From: Cephalotrichum gorgonifer
Lineage: Eukaryota > Ascomycota > Sordariomycetes > Microascales > Microascaceae
Assembly: GCA_900312665.1 (NCBI GenBank)
Contig: ONZQ02000010.1
Location: forward strand, 1,076,278 to 1,140,277
Length of the DNA stretch: 64,000 nucleotides
Direction of reading: 5' to 3'
Shown in pieces: positions 44,694-55,576 of this stretch. How positions within the stretch are numbered: the stretch's first letter is position 1; the number at the start of each line of letters is the position of its first letter. Position numbers and translations under genes: made by a program. The notes beneath the pieces were generated by a model that saw only the letters and a program-made list of their open reading frames with translations, ran no database searches and was not told where the DNA came from.

Positions 44694-45847
44694 TTACGCC
44701 TCCCACTGCTCGTAGTCGAGGAAGTATCGATTGTGTATCCTCCGCGCGTACTCGACTACGACAGGGAACCCCCGCACGATCTTCCCTGACTCAGGTCCCC
44801 TAACTCCAGTCAGAAAAAAGTACACTCTCTCAAGACGTCGGGGCCAAATCATTCCAGAGTTTGATAAAAACTCACGCTGTACAAATCAACACCGAGACGA
44901 TAAACCCGAAGATCGTCGCGTCCGCTTCTGTCGGCTCCGATCCCCCAAGCGCCCAGAACGGCTCCCCGTCGACCGCTGCTGCAGTAGGGCACTTCCGCTT
45001 CGAAGTCTGCAGCAGCCGGTTGATGTTCTCCCAGATCTCGACCTTGTGGGCCTTGGCCTCCTCGCTGGTGAACCGGCCCGTGCCCTGCCCGTCAAGCATG
45101 GCGGTGTGCTTTCTGTGCGCCAGGATGCCGACGGCGACGCGGACGGGGTACGGGATGGCGCAGAGGGCATGGTCGCGCATGGTATAGTAGTTGTCTATCC
45201 AGCGCTCTCTCGTCTGTCCTTAATTAGCCCTCGCTTGCCCATTTAAAGCGGAGACCTTTGAAGCAATGACGCGTTTTCGAGGGGGGGCGTACATGGTAGA
45301 AGTAGAGGTTGTCCTCTAATAGCGCCCTAAGTGCCATGTCATACGCCTTCTTCTCACCCGATAGCCCCGCATTGATATCCGGGATCACCCCTGAGTTTAC
45401 CAGCGCCTTGATGATGGCGGTCGAATCGCCAAGGCTGGATACAGTCTCCCCGCCATCCTCGCGGACGACCCACTCAGGCCCCGGGGGTGGCGGGCCGCGG
45501 CACTCGACGTAGGGGATCTTGCCCCTGGGCGCCGTCATGGGGGACCCGGAAGCGGTGTTGTAAATCACGGACGCGAAGCGCAGGCGAGCCTCGAGCTTGA
45601 TTACGAAGGGGGACCAGACGTGTTTTCCGGGGTCAAGCCAGCCCCGGAATATCGTGAGGCGGGGGGTTGTTTGTTCCACTGCGCGTGCGTTCTGTGAGGG
45701 GCTGCCCGAGGTGGATGAAGTATGGAGATTGGGAGAGGAATACGGGGGAGGGGGGCTTGAGGGGATTGCTTGCTCCATTGCGTGTGTTCTTTGTGAGGGG
45801 ACCAAAATTGGTGGATTACAGAGGCAGAGAGAAGAGTAAGGGATCAT
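44694..45847 (-). CDS. FAXC/metaxin-like glutathione S-transferase-fold protein
   Basis: Three exons (45847-45293, 45213-44876 and 44799-44694) encode 332 residues, or 309 if the ATG at 45778 is used. The N-terminal thioredoxin-like half contains LTIFRGWLDPGKHVWSPFVI, APRGKIPYVE and LGDSTAII. The helical half has LLEDNLYFYHTRERWIDNYY, then MRDHAL and AHKVEIWENI. The C-terminus is the family-typical GPESGKIVRGFPVVVEYARR, ending in YFLDYEQW. This is the pattern of fungal homologues of failed axon connections (FAXC) and metaxin-type GST-fold proteins. No catalytic GST chemistry is established for them, and the cellular role is unknown. Both introns are GT..AG, 79 and 76 nt. Neighbouring genes on the same strand are also variable-type genes. 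Confidence 0.82.
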
Positions 45848-46631
45848 AAACGTGGGAAGGGCAAAGGGAGAGAGGAATTGGGTTGGGATTTACTAAAATA
45901 GCTAGAATACGAGGAATGTCGATTGTTGACCGGGTTTAAGGTGCTAAATGAGGTGACGGACGGTGGCTGCTGTCGCCCTGGCCACTGGTGCCTGATAAGT
46001 CCGAAGGATTCGTCGGTCCGCGTCTTCGGTGTTCGGCCTATCGCGGCGGAAAATGCGGCGTGTCTCGAGCCCCGAGTTTCCGGCGCCGAGCTGGACGGTG
46101 GGGCATAAGCGCAGCATCAAGATTACATTATTTTGTGCAGTATAGAAAAGTTGGATCTGTTGGTTAAAGTGGGGACCGAGCTGGAAGTTCAGCTGTAGGG
46201 CTGATGGGACCTCTTGTGACGACCCCCCCAAGGCGCTGTTTAAGACACGCGGCTTTAAGTGAACTTTTTTTTTATAAGCCTTAGGTCGTGTGCCGAAGAA
46301 GAGAATATTTTGGCTGTATTCTTTCCAAGTCATACTCTTGCGTTACTTGGCTATATAAACTTATGTGCGCCATCTATTGGTCTCTTATAAGGTTCCTGCC
46401 TAGTGCCCAAGTAGAACTTGGAAACGAGGAGCGCTGGTGGTGTTCCGCGGTACAGTACCGCATATCACTCTCTGGAATTGAATGTTAGAAATGAATAGAA
46501 CAAGACGGTCATGACCTGCCCGTTGATACCCGCCAGGGGTTTCCAACCAACTCTAAGCTAAAGCCTGTAGCCATTTCTCGGGTTTCTTAGGTATCGATTC
46601 TCGACCACCCTCATCCTACCATCACCTAATA
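45848..46631. other. Intergenic region between the FAXC-like gene and the 419-residue gene
   Basis: A moderately AT-richer gap holding the FAXC-like promoter and the 3' flank of the next minus-strand gene. No further gene, RNA or repeat was recognised. Confidence 0.5.
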
Positions 46632-47990
46632 TCATTTGCCCCTACGGATACACTTCATCTCTGCCACTGCACTCGAGCCCACTCCCCCCTGCCACTCGTC
46701 GTACCTGCCCCAGCCACCCCCAAAGTCGTCCCAGCCACCCCCGTCACCCCCGCCACCGCCGAGTCTACCCTCCCAATTATCAATGCCAGAACCAACCACA
46801 ACGGGTGGGGGGGTGAGCGGTTGAGAGGGGGAGGGAGGAGTGTTAGCCGTCCATACATCGAAGGCGAAACCAAACTCTTCCTGCCCCGGTAGGTATGGTG
46901 GAAGGTCATGGTCCGCCGAATACTCCACCGGGCCGGCCGAAACGTTATGGCCAAGTGATGGTGGTTCTTCCCTCGGCGACGGCGGGTCGGGAAAGTCGAA
47001 AGAAGTGCTTTCTTCGCTAGGCCTAACTCCCCATGTTTGCTCATAGAGTGTGACGAGACGCGATTGGAGGCTCTGCACGATGTCACGCACCATCGATCGC
47101 ATCCTCTCCTCCATTTCTGGGAAATCCGATTCGAGTAAGGTTTCGAGCTCGCTGCGAACGAAGTGGGGGAGCTCCCGGCGTGCGAACACGGCAAAGTCTG
47201 CGGGTGTGGCGGAACCTGATACGGCAGTGTCGGGTATAACATCGGCATCCGGCTGGTCTTAGAGTCGTGTAAGCATGAGACCAAAGAGTAGAGGGGTCAA
47301 GGTTTTATATGAGAAAAAGAAGAAAGCTCAGGCAGAGATGTACGTGAAAGGCTTACAAGGACTTGGTATGGTTTCGGGATCATCGTCGGGGAACAGGATG
47401 AGGTACATCTCACGCCATTTCCCTTCATCAGTGCGATTCATCTCCGTCTTCTTCCGGCTCTTCAATTGGCGCTCCTGCGCCTTTGTGAAACCATCCAGAA
47501 TGGTGTCATTATCGCGCTTCGGAGCACCGGCTTGGGTACGGGTCACGATCTTGGAGTCCAGCCAGGCACAGAGAGCCGCCATTGTGTCGTCGATGAGGGC
47601 TCGCTTCCTGTTCTCCATCTGTTCACTCGCTCCACCCTCGTCTCCCGACTGCCCCGTCTCATCCGTTGTGCTGGAGGCGTAGCCGGCCTCATCCTCGGAC
47701 GGGTTGTCTTTCGGTAGCTCACACTCTGCGGGAAGTGGCTGAGACGAGAACTCTTCATCGATTGAGACGTCGAGACCAGCTGTTGCGTCCGCCCCGCTGC
47801 GCGGATGGCCAAGTTGGTTCGGGGAGTCTATCAGCCTGGCAGGGCGAAGCTCGAGGCGGTTTACCTGTCGTTCCGGCCGCAAATTGTCTACTGTACCGGT
47901 GTTCGCTTTCTCCTGGCCGGCATTCAAGTACAGGCAATCGTCTTCCGGCCCCAGAGCCGTCGACTCCCGAGGATTTGAACTCCTTGGCAT
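46632..47990 (-). CDS. Uncharacterised fungal protein, 419 residues
   Basis: Two exons (47990-47357 and 47257-46632) join in frame through a 99-nt GT..AG intron. An upstream TTG in the same frame is not a normal start. Residues 1-170 are acidic, S/P/E-rich and probably disordered. The middle contains a conserved-looking KWREMYLILFPDDDPETIPSPY block. A helical segment follows (FARRELPHFVRSELETLLES and MRSMVRDIVQSLQSRLVTLY). The C-terminus is low complexity with GGGGGDGGGWDDFGGGWGRY. The WREMYLILFPD..PSPY block resembles a segment I associate with large families of uncharacterised ascomycete proteins, some of which also carry C2H2-like fingers; no such finger is visible here. No function is proposed. 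Confidence 0.68.
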
Positions 47991-48668
47991 GGTATCGTAG
48001 GCGAGTGCTCCCAAGAGTACATATGACGTAAAACGAAACTTTTGTTTAGAATTGCAAGAGAAACGATGTCGTTGGGAAGATATTAGCCCCTGGAATTAGA
48101 TAAAGCTACTTAAATAGTTGCCCCCGGCCCCCACGCAGGCCAAGTTTTGCGCACATGCGCAAAACCTGCAGGCGAAGATATTGGTGTGGCTTGCACTGCC
48201 CAAAGCAGCTATACCCTCCCTACCTATCAATTCGCTGTCACTAGCAAGGCGGTAGCGGTGAGATTCTCCTGTGTGCCACCGAGGCTCACGGCGCGCACCG
48301 CGGTCAAATTATCTTCGTTCCCATTCGTTGGGCTTGGATGCCTCTCACAACACAATTGTACCTGCTCAAAGCGTGGATGGTCCTGGGGTGCCCACTCCAC
48401 AGCCGCCTTAGTCGACTGCACAGCCCTAGAATTTGAGTAAAGCTAGTGTGAATTAGAATTGGCTATACGTGTATAGTGCTATAGTACCACTAGACTGCGT
48501 GCGAGAATGCCTCAAGACGACTACTGCATACGTCTAGGTTGCGTCCTTCTTGTATGGACTAGGGTTCTCAAGTGGTGGGCCAGCTATCATAATGCTTCTC
48601 TATATAAGAGTCTTGCTAACAGTAATGCAGATAGTTGCAGTGTGACTTCTGAGGACACTGGCCGCCTA
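47991..48668. other. Intergenic region upstream of the 419-residue gene
   Basis: This contains the promoter of the 419-residue gene and the 3' flank of the next minus-strand gene. A small inverted repeat (TTTTGCGCATGTGCGCAAAA, about 48146-48165) is present. No gene was recognised. Confidence 0.5.
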
Positions 48669-50828
48669 TTACAACTGTTCATTTGTAAACAGCGTGAACA
48701 GAATAGCCTCTATGTCCCCGTCTAACAGCATAGTCGCTTCGCTTAATGCGCCGTCACCAACGTCCCGCGTAGCACTCCCGAAACTACCAGACGCATCCTC
48801 TAAGCTCTCAGTTATAGACCTGCTAGCCTCCACGAGCACAATCCCAAGATTGTCGAATACCCTAGGTAAGCGCCTCGCAGGCGTAATTGTCGCCGCCGAG
48901 GCCGCTACAGCGTCGAGCTTATCCTTGATCTTGGCCGTTGTATCGAGGAATGTAGAGACGGACATAATGAGGCCAAAGTCCACACATTCTCGCCTCACGG
49001 TGAGTATTCGCGAGAGAACGACGATGGCCTGTCCGAGCTGCGCCCAGTGGTAATATGGGAGCGAAAGGATCAGAGTGGGCGGCATGGCGAGGAATATCTC
49101 TGTGCTTGCTTCGATGGCGGCAAGACACGAGACGAGGAACTGGTTTCTCTTGACGATGCGGTCGGAGGAAGGTGGCGGAGTTGTACCTGTCCGTGTTGAC
49201 GGGAAAATGTTGCTGTCCAGTGCAACCTTGTATAGGTAGATTTGCAACATGTGGTAGGACATCCTCATCAATGCTACAAGGTCAATGGTTAGTTTCACCT
49301 ATCAGCGGAATGGACAAAAGAAGAAAAAGCAAAGGACTTACGCTCTGGAGTAGGGTCTGCTGAGATCATCCCGCCTATCCTCTTCACGTCATTGTCGAAT
49401 GACGAGACGGCTGTCGCTATCGCTGCCGCCATGCCTGGCCCCGTCACTACGACGGCATCGTCGTATAAGGTAGCACGAATAGTCTCCGCCAGCTGTTGTA
49501 TTCGGACTAGCCGAATCAAGTAGCGGTCGGAGCTGAACTGCATGGCTGTTTCGAGAGCTGCGCAATGATGGTCCGTGAGCGCATCAAATCTCATCCCAGG
49601 TACATCTTTTATCGTCGTGGCGAGTCTAGATAAAGGCACTTGGTTAGCACCTGGGGATTCTGAGCCCAACCTATCCAATAGGGGAGCTTGGGGATGAAAT
49701 GCGAAGGGACTGGACGAACACTGAGCAAATCCACAACACCCCGAGTAGCGTCCTCCGTTCCTCGAGAGTCTTCTCGGGCATCGACTGAGGCAATAAACCA
49801 AGTAGCCTGAGACCCCCCAGTTCGGTCTTTATCCGGGGTCTAGGCTCTTTGTTGAGCTCGAGAATCACTACCAAGGCAAACGCCAGATGGAGGAGAAGTG
49901 GTAGCTGTATTTGTGAGGAGACCTTCACATGGTTGTGATTCCTGGGAGATCGGTAATCTCAACTGTCAGCAATTATCTAACTGAAGTTTCCTGGAGAGTT
50001 CGCCGTTAGACACTAGACACGAGAGGGACAATGTCTCACCAAGCCAAATATATCAGCAGACTCTGTAGCGAACCCAGTGTCGTCTCCCCCTTGACCAGGG
50101 CCTTTGAGCTCAACTCCTCGCGGTATAGGTCTGCGAGTACCAGCTGCTCATCGACGTCGTCCTGGCAGCCAACTACCATGATAGCCCAGTAAAGCAACGG
50201 CTTCTCAGCTAAAATGTCACTCGGGGTCATATCAGGTGGTATAATGACAAAGGGGAACATCGGGGCCATTTCAGTCTGGTAAAGATGGAGGATCGAGAAG
50301 GCTCTCTGCGATTCGGGCGGGACTCGCGAGAGGAATGCTAAGGCGACAGGAGAAGTACTAGGCGTCTCCTCTGCGGGACCCCGAGTCCAGGAATTGAAAT
50401 GAGGAGCCGGTATGTTACCTCCCGACGAAGCGTCAGTGACGGAGTCGACTTTCGACTCCAGTCGGAGAGTATCCCTGGGACACGAATGTTAGAATTTTGT
50501 TCTTTCTTTTTGTGCCCGCAATAGCAATAGTTTGGGTCCAACTCACTCCATACAAGCGCGAACCCTGGTGCTTTTACAGCCATAGCTCCCATCGTGTTGC
50601 AGAGTACGTTCATTTCCGAGTCTTTGGCATCTTTTGGAAACACACATGTCTTCTATTAACATTTTCCCGAGTATTATTGCTGAATTATTGGTGCCTGCCG
50701 GAGGGGGAAAGTTACCTTGTGCATTTCGCTTGCTTGACTACCCCGCCGCACGGTGCTTCCGCTGATTCACACGCGTTACATGCTTCGAGAGGCGTCGAAA
50801 TGGCATCGTTAGAGCCAATATCATCCAT
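48669..50828 (-). CDS. Zn2Cys6-like transcription factor with irregular zinc cluster
   Basis: Six exons join in frame: 50828-50716, 50585-50547, 50474-50040, 49941-49720, 49625-49342 and 49273-48669, giving 565 residues. The N-terminus is only 16 residues before the first cysteine. The cysteines read C17, C20, C27, C36, C41, C49 (CX2CX6CX8CX4CX7C), which departs from the canonical CX2C in the second half. It is followed by a linker helix (DTLRLESKVDSVTDAS) and the region typical of this subfamily: SRVPPESQRAFSILHLYQTE, FPFVIIPPDMTPSDILAEKP, LVALMRMSYHMLQIYLY. It is a probable nuclear regulator with unknown targets. Its nearest divergent neighbour is the FAD oxidase gene 2 kb away, which could be a target. 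The second exon (13 codons) carries two of the six cysteines and is the least certain piece. A 100-bp repeat lies 170 bp upstream of the start. Confidence 0.75.
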
Positions 50829-52898
50829 TTCTTTTGTTTGTGCTGGGAACTCGTAGCTTGGGTTTTGGTATTGGAGGGAAAAGGTGTTGACATGGATATG
50901 AGCTAAGCCGCACGACGAGTTACGGTGTATATATTTGTTACTGTGAGCTTCTCTATAGGTCGCCACTTATTATACAGAGTTGCTGACGCACAAGCCCAAT
51001 CCTTCCCACCACAGCCACACTTCCCAGTCGTATAAGAATCTCCACGGGGCATCCGCGAAACCGTTGGGACAAGATAAACATGACTAATACTACCGATATA
51101 TTACAGCCCAGGCTGACATATTCCCTATAAACTAACCCTATATGAGGGAGGATAAGGTAATATATAGAGAGATATATAATTAAGATAACTCTTAAATAGT
51201 TATCTAAGTTACCCTAGGAAGAAATTGTAACAGCCCAGTTCCTTACATTTATAGAATGCTACAATCTGAATCATAATGGGATCATATGTCACAGCCCAAG
51301 AATGGGAAAGATGGATAAAGAGGAGGCGGAGCGTATCCCCCACAGCGACATGCGAAGGTTGCACCGAACGGGTTTGCCCACTCGCACCTATAAACTCGAC
51401 GCCATCGTCACCCTTCGCCATCAAGCCGAGATTGCCACTCAGGCCAATGTCGTGGATTGCATCGATGGTGAAAACATCCATCCTGCGTCAATGGTCTACC
51501 GCACCCGTGCTTTTCGCGCCATCCCTCTTGGGGCGGTATGAATCGCGTCGGCCTGACGAAGCGCTGGTACGGCTTCCAGTGATAGGACTCGGATTGGATC
51601 AAGCCGTAGATGTCAGTCCAGACAGAGACAGTAAATTCCGCATCCCGGCTGTCTCTATCTAGCCTGACAGCGAGGTTTAGGAATAGCATTGCGACACGGA
51701 GGTGGGGATGAAGAAGCTTGAGAGGCCCTTCCGGCGACGTCACAGGCAACCATGACGCCAAAGGTGCCACATCAACCACCGAGTCACTCCCGGCTCAATT
51801 AACCTGGCGAGAGAGTGGACCGGCCGGCGGGGCCACGAGATTGTCCGCCCCTCGGTTCGGGCAGAGCCCGAGCCACCCTCCGATAGGGAACACCTACCGG
51901 CATCGCGCCCATCGTTCTGGTTTTCGAATATAAGACAGGTTTTCACCCTGATCAGAGAATCACCAGTGCGCGGGGTGCTGGGGATGCTTGTGCGTGACCT
52001 CTATCGCCGGGCGACTGATAGCCTACATGCTGCGCTCGCCATCGGCCTGGCCTCGTCATCCCACTAGACATTTGACCACCTAATAAAGGGGCTGTTGCAG
52101 CTGCACCCTCGCTCGTTGCATGTACTGAACCACCGCGACTTTGAAGGTCGCGCCCTGAGGTCGCGTGGTTTCGGCCGATCGAGTGGGTGTGCGGTCGCCT
52201 CAAAGGGGAATGTGGCACAGATGGTGTCCGCCCCACGATCCCGCCGTCAGTGGGGAGTCTCTGAGGGCGGTATTCCTTGAATTCGTGGAATACACATGCA
52301 ACGTCCCGCGGAATCTAGGCTCTGTTTGGCAGCCCGTCCGTTCGTCCATAGGCTAAATTACTTGAGAGATGAACATTCCGACTTCCCTCTTTGGTTGGCT
52401 CGTGGGGCGGGTATGCGGGGGGTTGCATCTCCCGAGCTGTCACTTCGAACAACACCAGTCACAATCCCCGAAACCCCGATCCAGGCTCGGCGTGGCCCTT
52501 TCGGGTGCCGCTCCTCATCCCAACGACCAATAAGAGGGGGAAACCAGCTCACTTTCAAATCTCATGAAGGACCAAATCTCTCCGCAGCAGATGGGATGCG
52601 ACATGATACCGAGGCCTTATAATTAATCACATGAAAGAGACCGTGGCGACAGGCGCCCAGCCGCGGCATTCCCCAGGTTTGCCAAGCAGGGGTGCCATGC
52701 TCCAATACGCTCTGGCCCCGGATTTCGTGACGTCTTTCGTATAATAAGCTCGGGTCCCGCCCCCTCCTTCGCCGTTGGGGTTCTCTCAGCTAGGTTGTCT
52801 TGCGACTCGGCTACTGGCTCGCAGATCCCTTCTCGTCGTCGTCTCATCAGAGTAAAGGCAACCACATCTCCCCCGCCGCTGTGAAGACGAAGTCCACC
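50829..52898. other. Divergent intergenic region with an AT-rich segment and a repeat copy
   Basis: This 2-kb gap separates the irregular zinc-cluster gene (-) from the FAD oxidase gene (+). It holds one copy of a 100-bp repeat (50999-51098), followed by a strongly AT-rich, TATA-like stretch to about 51220. Minus-strand frames at 51209-51481 and 51408-51779 encode protein-like but unassignable sequence, possibly a decayed gene. The last few hundred bases before 52899 should contain the oxidase promoter. Confidence 0.5.
50999..51098. repeat. 100-bp dispersed direct repeat, copy A
   Basis: This aligns without gaps to 57656-57755 over 100 bases. I counted ten differences, nine of them transitions (mostly C/T or G/A). 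The first 32 bases are identical. This copy lies 170 bp upstream of the ATG of the minus-strand zinc-cluster gene, in the same orientation as copy B relative to the HET gene. Confidence 0.92.
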
Positions 52899-54652
52899 AT
52901 GCTACGCCGCGGCTTCGTTTTCGGTCTCGCGGCGTTGGCCGCCGCGGAGCCTTATAACACGTTCGACGGCCCCGGCTTCCCCGCCTGCAATGAGGTCGCG
53001 GCCGTGCACGAGGCCCGGACGGTCGACGAGATCCAGGGCCTGGTGCAGGATGCCATCGCGGCGGGCCAAAAGGTCCGCGCCTCAGGGCTGGGCCACATGT
53101 GGTACGACACTATGTGCTCCGACGACCCGAACACGGTCATCATCCGCACCGAGAACGTCAACCGCATCTGGGACCTCGACCTCCAGGGCGGCTCCGTCTG
53201 GTTTGAGGCCGGCGTCACCTTCCTGCAGCTGGCCGAGTGGCTGCACGATCGCGGCGCGTCGGTGGGCTACACCCTCGTAAACTGGAACATCACCCTTGCT
53301 GGCTCCGTCGCCATGGGGGCGCACCGCTCGTCAATTCGCGAGGACTCCATGGTCGCTGCTGGGGTGCTCGAGATGGATGTCATCGACGGCAAGGGCGAGG
53401 TCCGCCGCATAGTTCGCGACAACGATGACGACACCTGGCTCGCCGCCTCCACTTCCCTGGGCTTGTTAGGCGTCATCGTCAGGATGAAGTTCAAGATCTA
53501 TCCCGATTTCAAGGTCTATGCTGACCAGAAGATGTAAGTGGGCTTGTATAGGCGTGTCATCCTCACGGGACCCTTGCTGATTTAGAACAGCCTCGATGAG
53601 GAGGAAGTGCTCGACGGCGACATCGAGAAACTGATCGTGCCCTATGCAACAGCCAACTTGTGGGTAAGGAGTAACAGCATGCCTTTTTGTGCGTAGATCT
53701 GCCTTCTGACAAAAACCCAGTGGTGGCCGTACAAGAAGAAATTCCACTGGCGCTATTACGACGTGGTCCCCGACGGCACCAGCGACCAGGAGGGGTTCCA
53801 GAACACCTTCTCCGTTACAAAGCTCGAGGCCATCGCCGCCAAGGCCCTCCTCAACAGCGGCAAGTACCTGCCCACGTCCAACTTCCTCGCCGAGGAGATC
53901 TTCTTCGGCAGGTGGGAGAAGCCCAACTTCCGCGACAAGGCCACGCAGAAGCCCATCGAGAAGTGGCCAGTCTACGGCTGGAACTACGACGTGCTCATCG
54001 GCGGGCTCTACCCTGACCAGCGCCCCGTGTGGGAGTACGGCCTGCACGGGTACACCCTCGAGCTCGCGTTCCCCATGACCCAGGCCAACGATATGTTGCG
54101 CCGCGTGCGCGAGCTCTTTGACGACGAGGCGAGGAAGGGCCGCATCATGACTTCCACTTATACGAGCGGCATCAATATCAAGTTCGGCCGCCCGTACTTC
54201 GACCTCCTCGGCCAGGTCACGTACAACGAGACGGACGAGGCGGACTGGACCCGCGGCGCCATCATGTTCGACTTCCCCAGCTTCCACCCCTCCGTCGGTG
54301 ACGGCCTGCGGTATAACGAGCCGTTCTGTGGGTGACCCCAGCTTTTCTATCAAAAATAGGAGAGAAAGATATAGCTAACAAGGGGCAAAGACCACAACCT
54401 CGCCAATGTCCTCGTGGACGAGTTCCCGTGCCGCCCGCACTGGACCAAGAATACACGGGACGTCTTTGAGCGCTCCGCCAAGAACATCAACCCCGACGTG
54501 TGTTAAGCCCGTAGATATCCAGAGACAGAACCTTGTTAAGCTAACAATTGACGTAGAACCTGCGACGCTTCAAGGCTGTCCGGGAAAAGTTTGACCCTAA
54601 TAGTGTCTATAGAAGCGTTGTCGGTGAGAAGCTCGGTCTGTATGATGACTAA
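52899..54652 (+). CDS. Secreted FAD-linked oxidase of the aldonolactone oxidase (ALO) type
   Basis: Five exons join in frame: 52899-53533, 53591-53663, 53721-54327, 54391-54497 and 54557-54652, giving 505 residues. The N-terminus (MLRRGFVFGLAALAAAEP) looks like a signal peptide, so secretion or an endomembrane location is likely. The FAD-binding PCMH domain contains KVRASGLGHMWYDT, with the histidine at the usual covalent FAD site. Further on are VWFEAGVTFLQLAEWLHDRG and LAGSVAMGAHRSSI. The C-terminal ALO-type domain ends with CRPHWTKNTRDVF, corresponding to the HWxK motif. It then has LRRFKAVREKFDPNSVYRSV. Family members oxidise sugar lactones or related polyols and make hydrogen peroxide. 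The exact substrate is unknown; a secreted form differs from mitochondrial D-arabinono-1,4-lactone oxidase. All introns are 57-63 nt with good branch sites. Confidence 0.86.
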
Positions 54653-55576
54653 AGCATTCTGTTTTCTCGTTACTGGTAGAGCTATGACAGACCATGGATA
54701 AGCACCTGCAGGCCAGATAATAGGAGTAGGATAATATAATGACAGGAAAGAACGCCAAGTATTATCACTTCGGACCGTCTCGTCCCTACCATTCATTATA
54801 TTCTCCGAAGTTGTAAAATCCAGCACTTCCTACTTCGCCAGCGGAGCCCAGCTAGAGTCGAAAGGGTCCCCAAACATGGGCCTTGGCCGCCGACGGGTGA
54901 AGTAACACACCAGCCTTACATTATAAGCAGCAAGATCTTTACTGTCTGGCCCGGAGTCATGTGTACACAAGTACATTCTAAAACGCCGCCAACCGCAACG
55001 AAGGATCGTGAAGAAGACCGGGGAAAGGCACCCGGCACGGGAGTGTCTCACGCGGGTACGGGCCGCGAATGCGTCAGCTACGGGAGGCGATGAAGTTCGG
55101 GCCGTCGTGCTCTACCCTCTGAGATACCGTTCGGCACATCTGTACACGCCGGAGCTTTTGGATGGCTAACCAGCGAGAGAGGGCTGCATGCGGGTTGCGG
55201 GCGCATCAACCTACGAGGCTAGTAATTGGCATCTGAGTAAGTTGGCGAGACGCTCGTGGGTAGAGTTCTCATGCCGCTGTGACTTTTTGTCTCATGCGCT
55301 CCGGTTTCTCACTATTAAATACGTGTCCATAAGATGCACTCAGCGCTGCCCGGGTACGAACTCCCGCAACCGACCACTTCCCACAGCTGCCGGCAGCCAA
55401 GCAGCGGGGTCCGTCGAACCATTCCCGCTGTGGTTGCTCACTCATTGGATTCAACGTAACCCCTGGCACACGGAACTGCGATTAGGAGTATTTTCCTAGT
55501 AAAAGTCCGAGGTCCGACGCACAAAGTCAAGTAGTCTCGCAGGCCAAAGCTCCCAAGCGAAGGAGACGGACGCGGC
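54653..55576. other. Convergent intergenic region between the FAD oxidase and HET genes
   Basis: The two flanking genes converge here. No additional coding sequence, repeat or RNA gene was recognised in these 0.9 kb. Confidence 0.5.
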
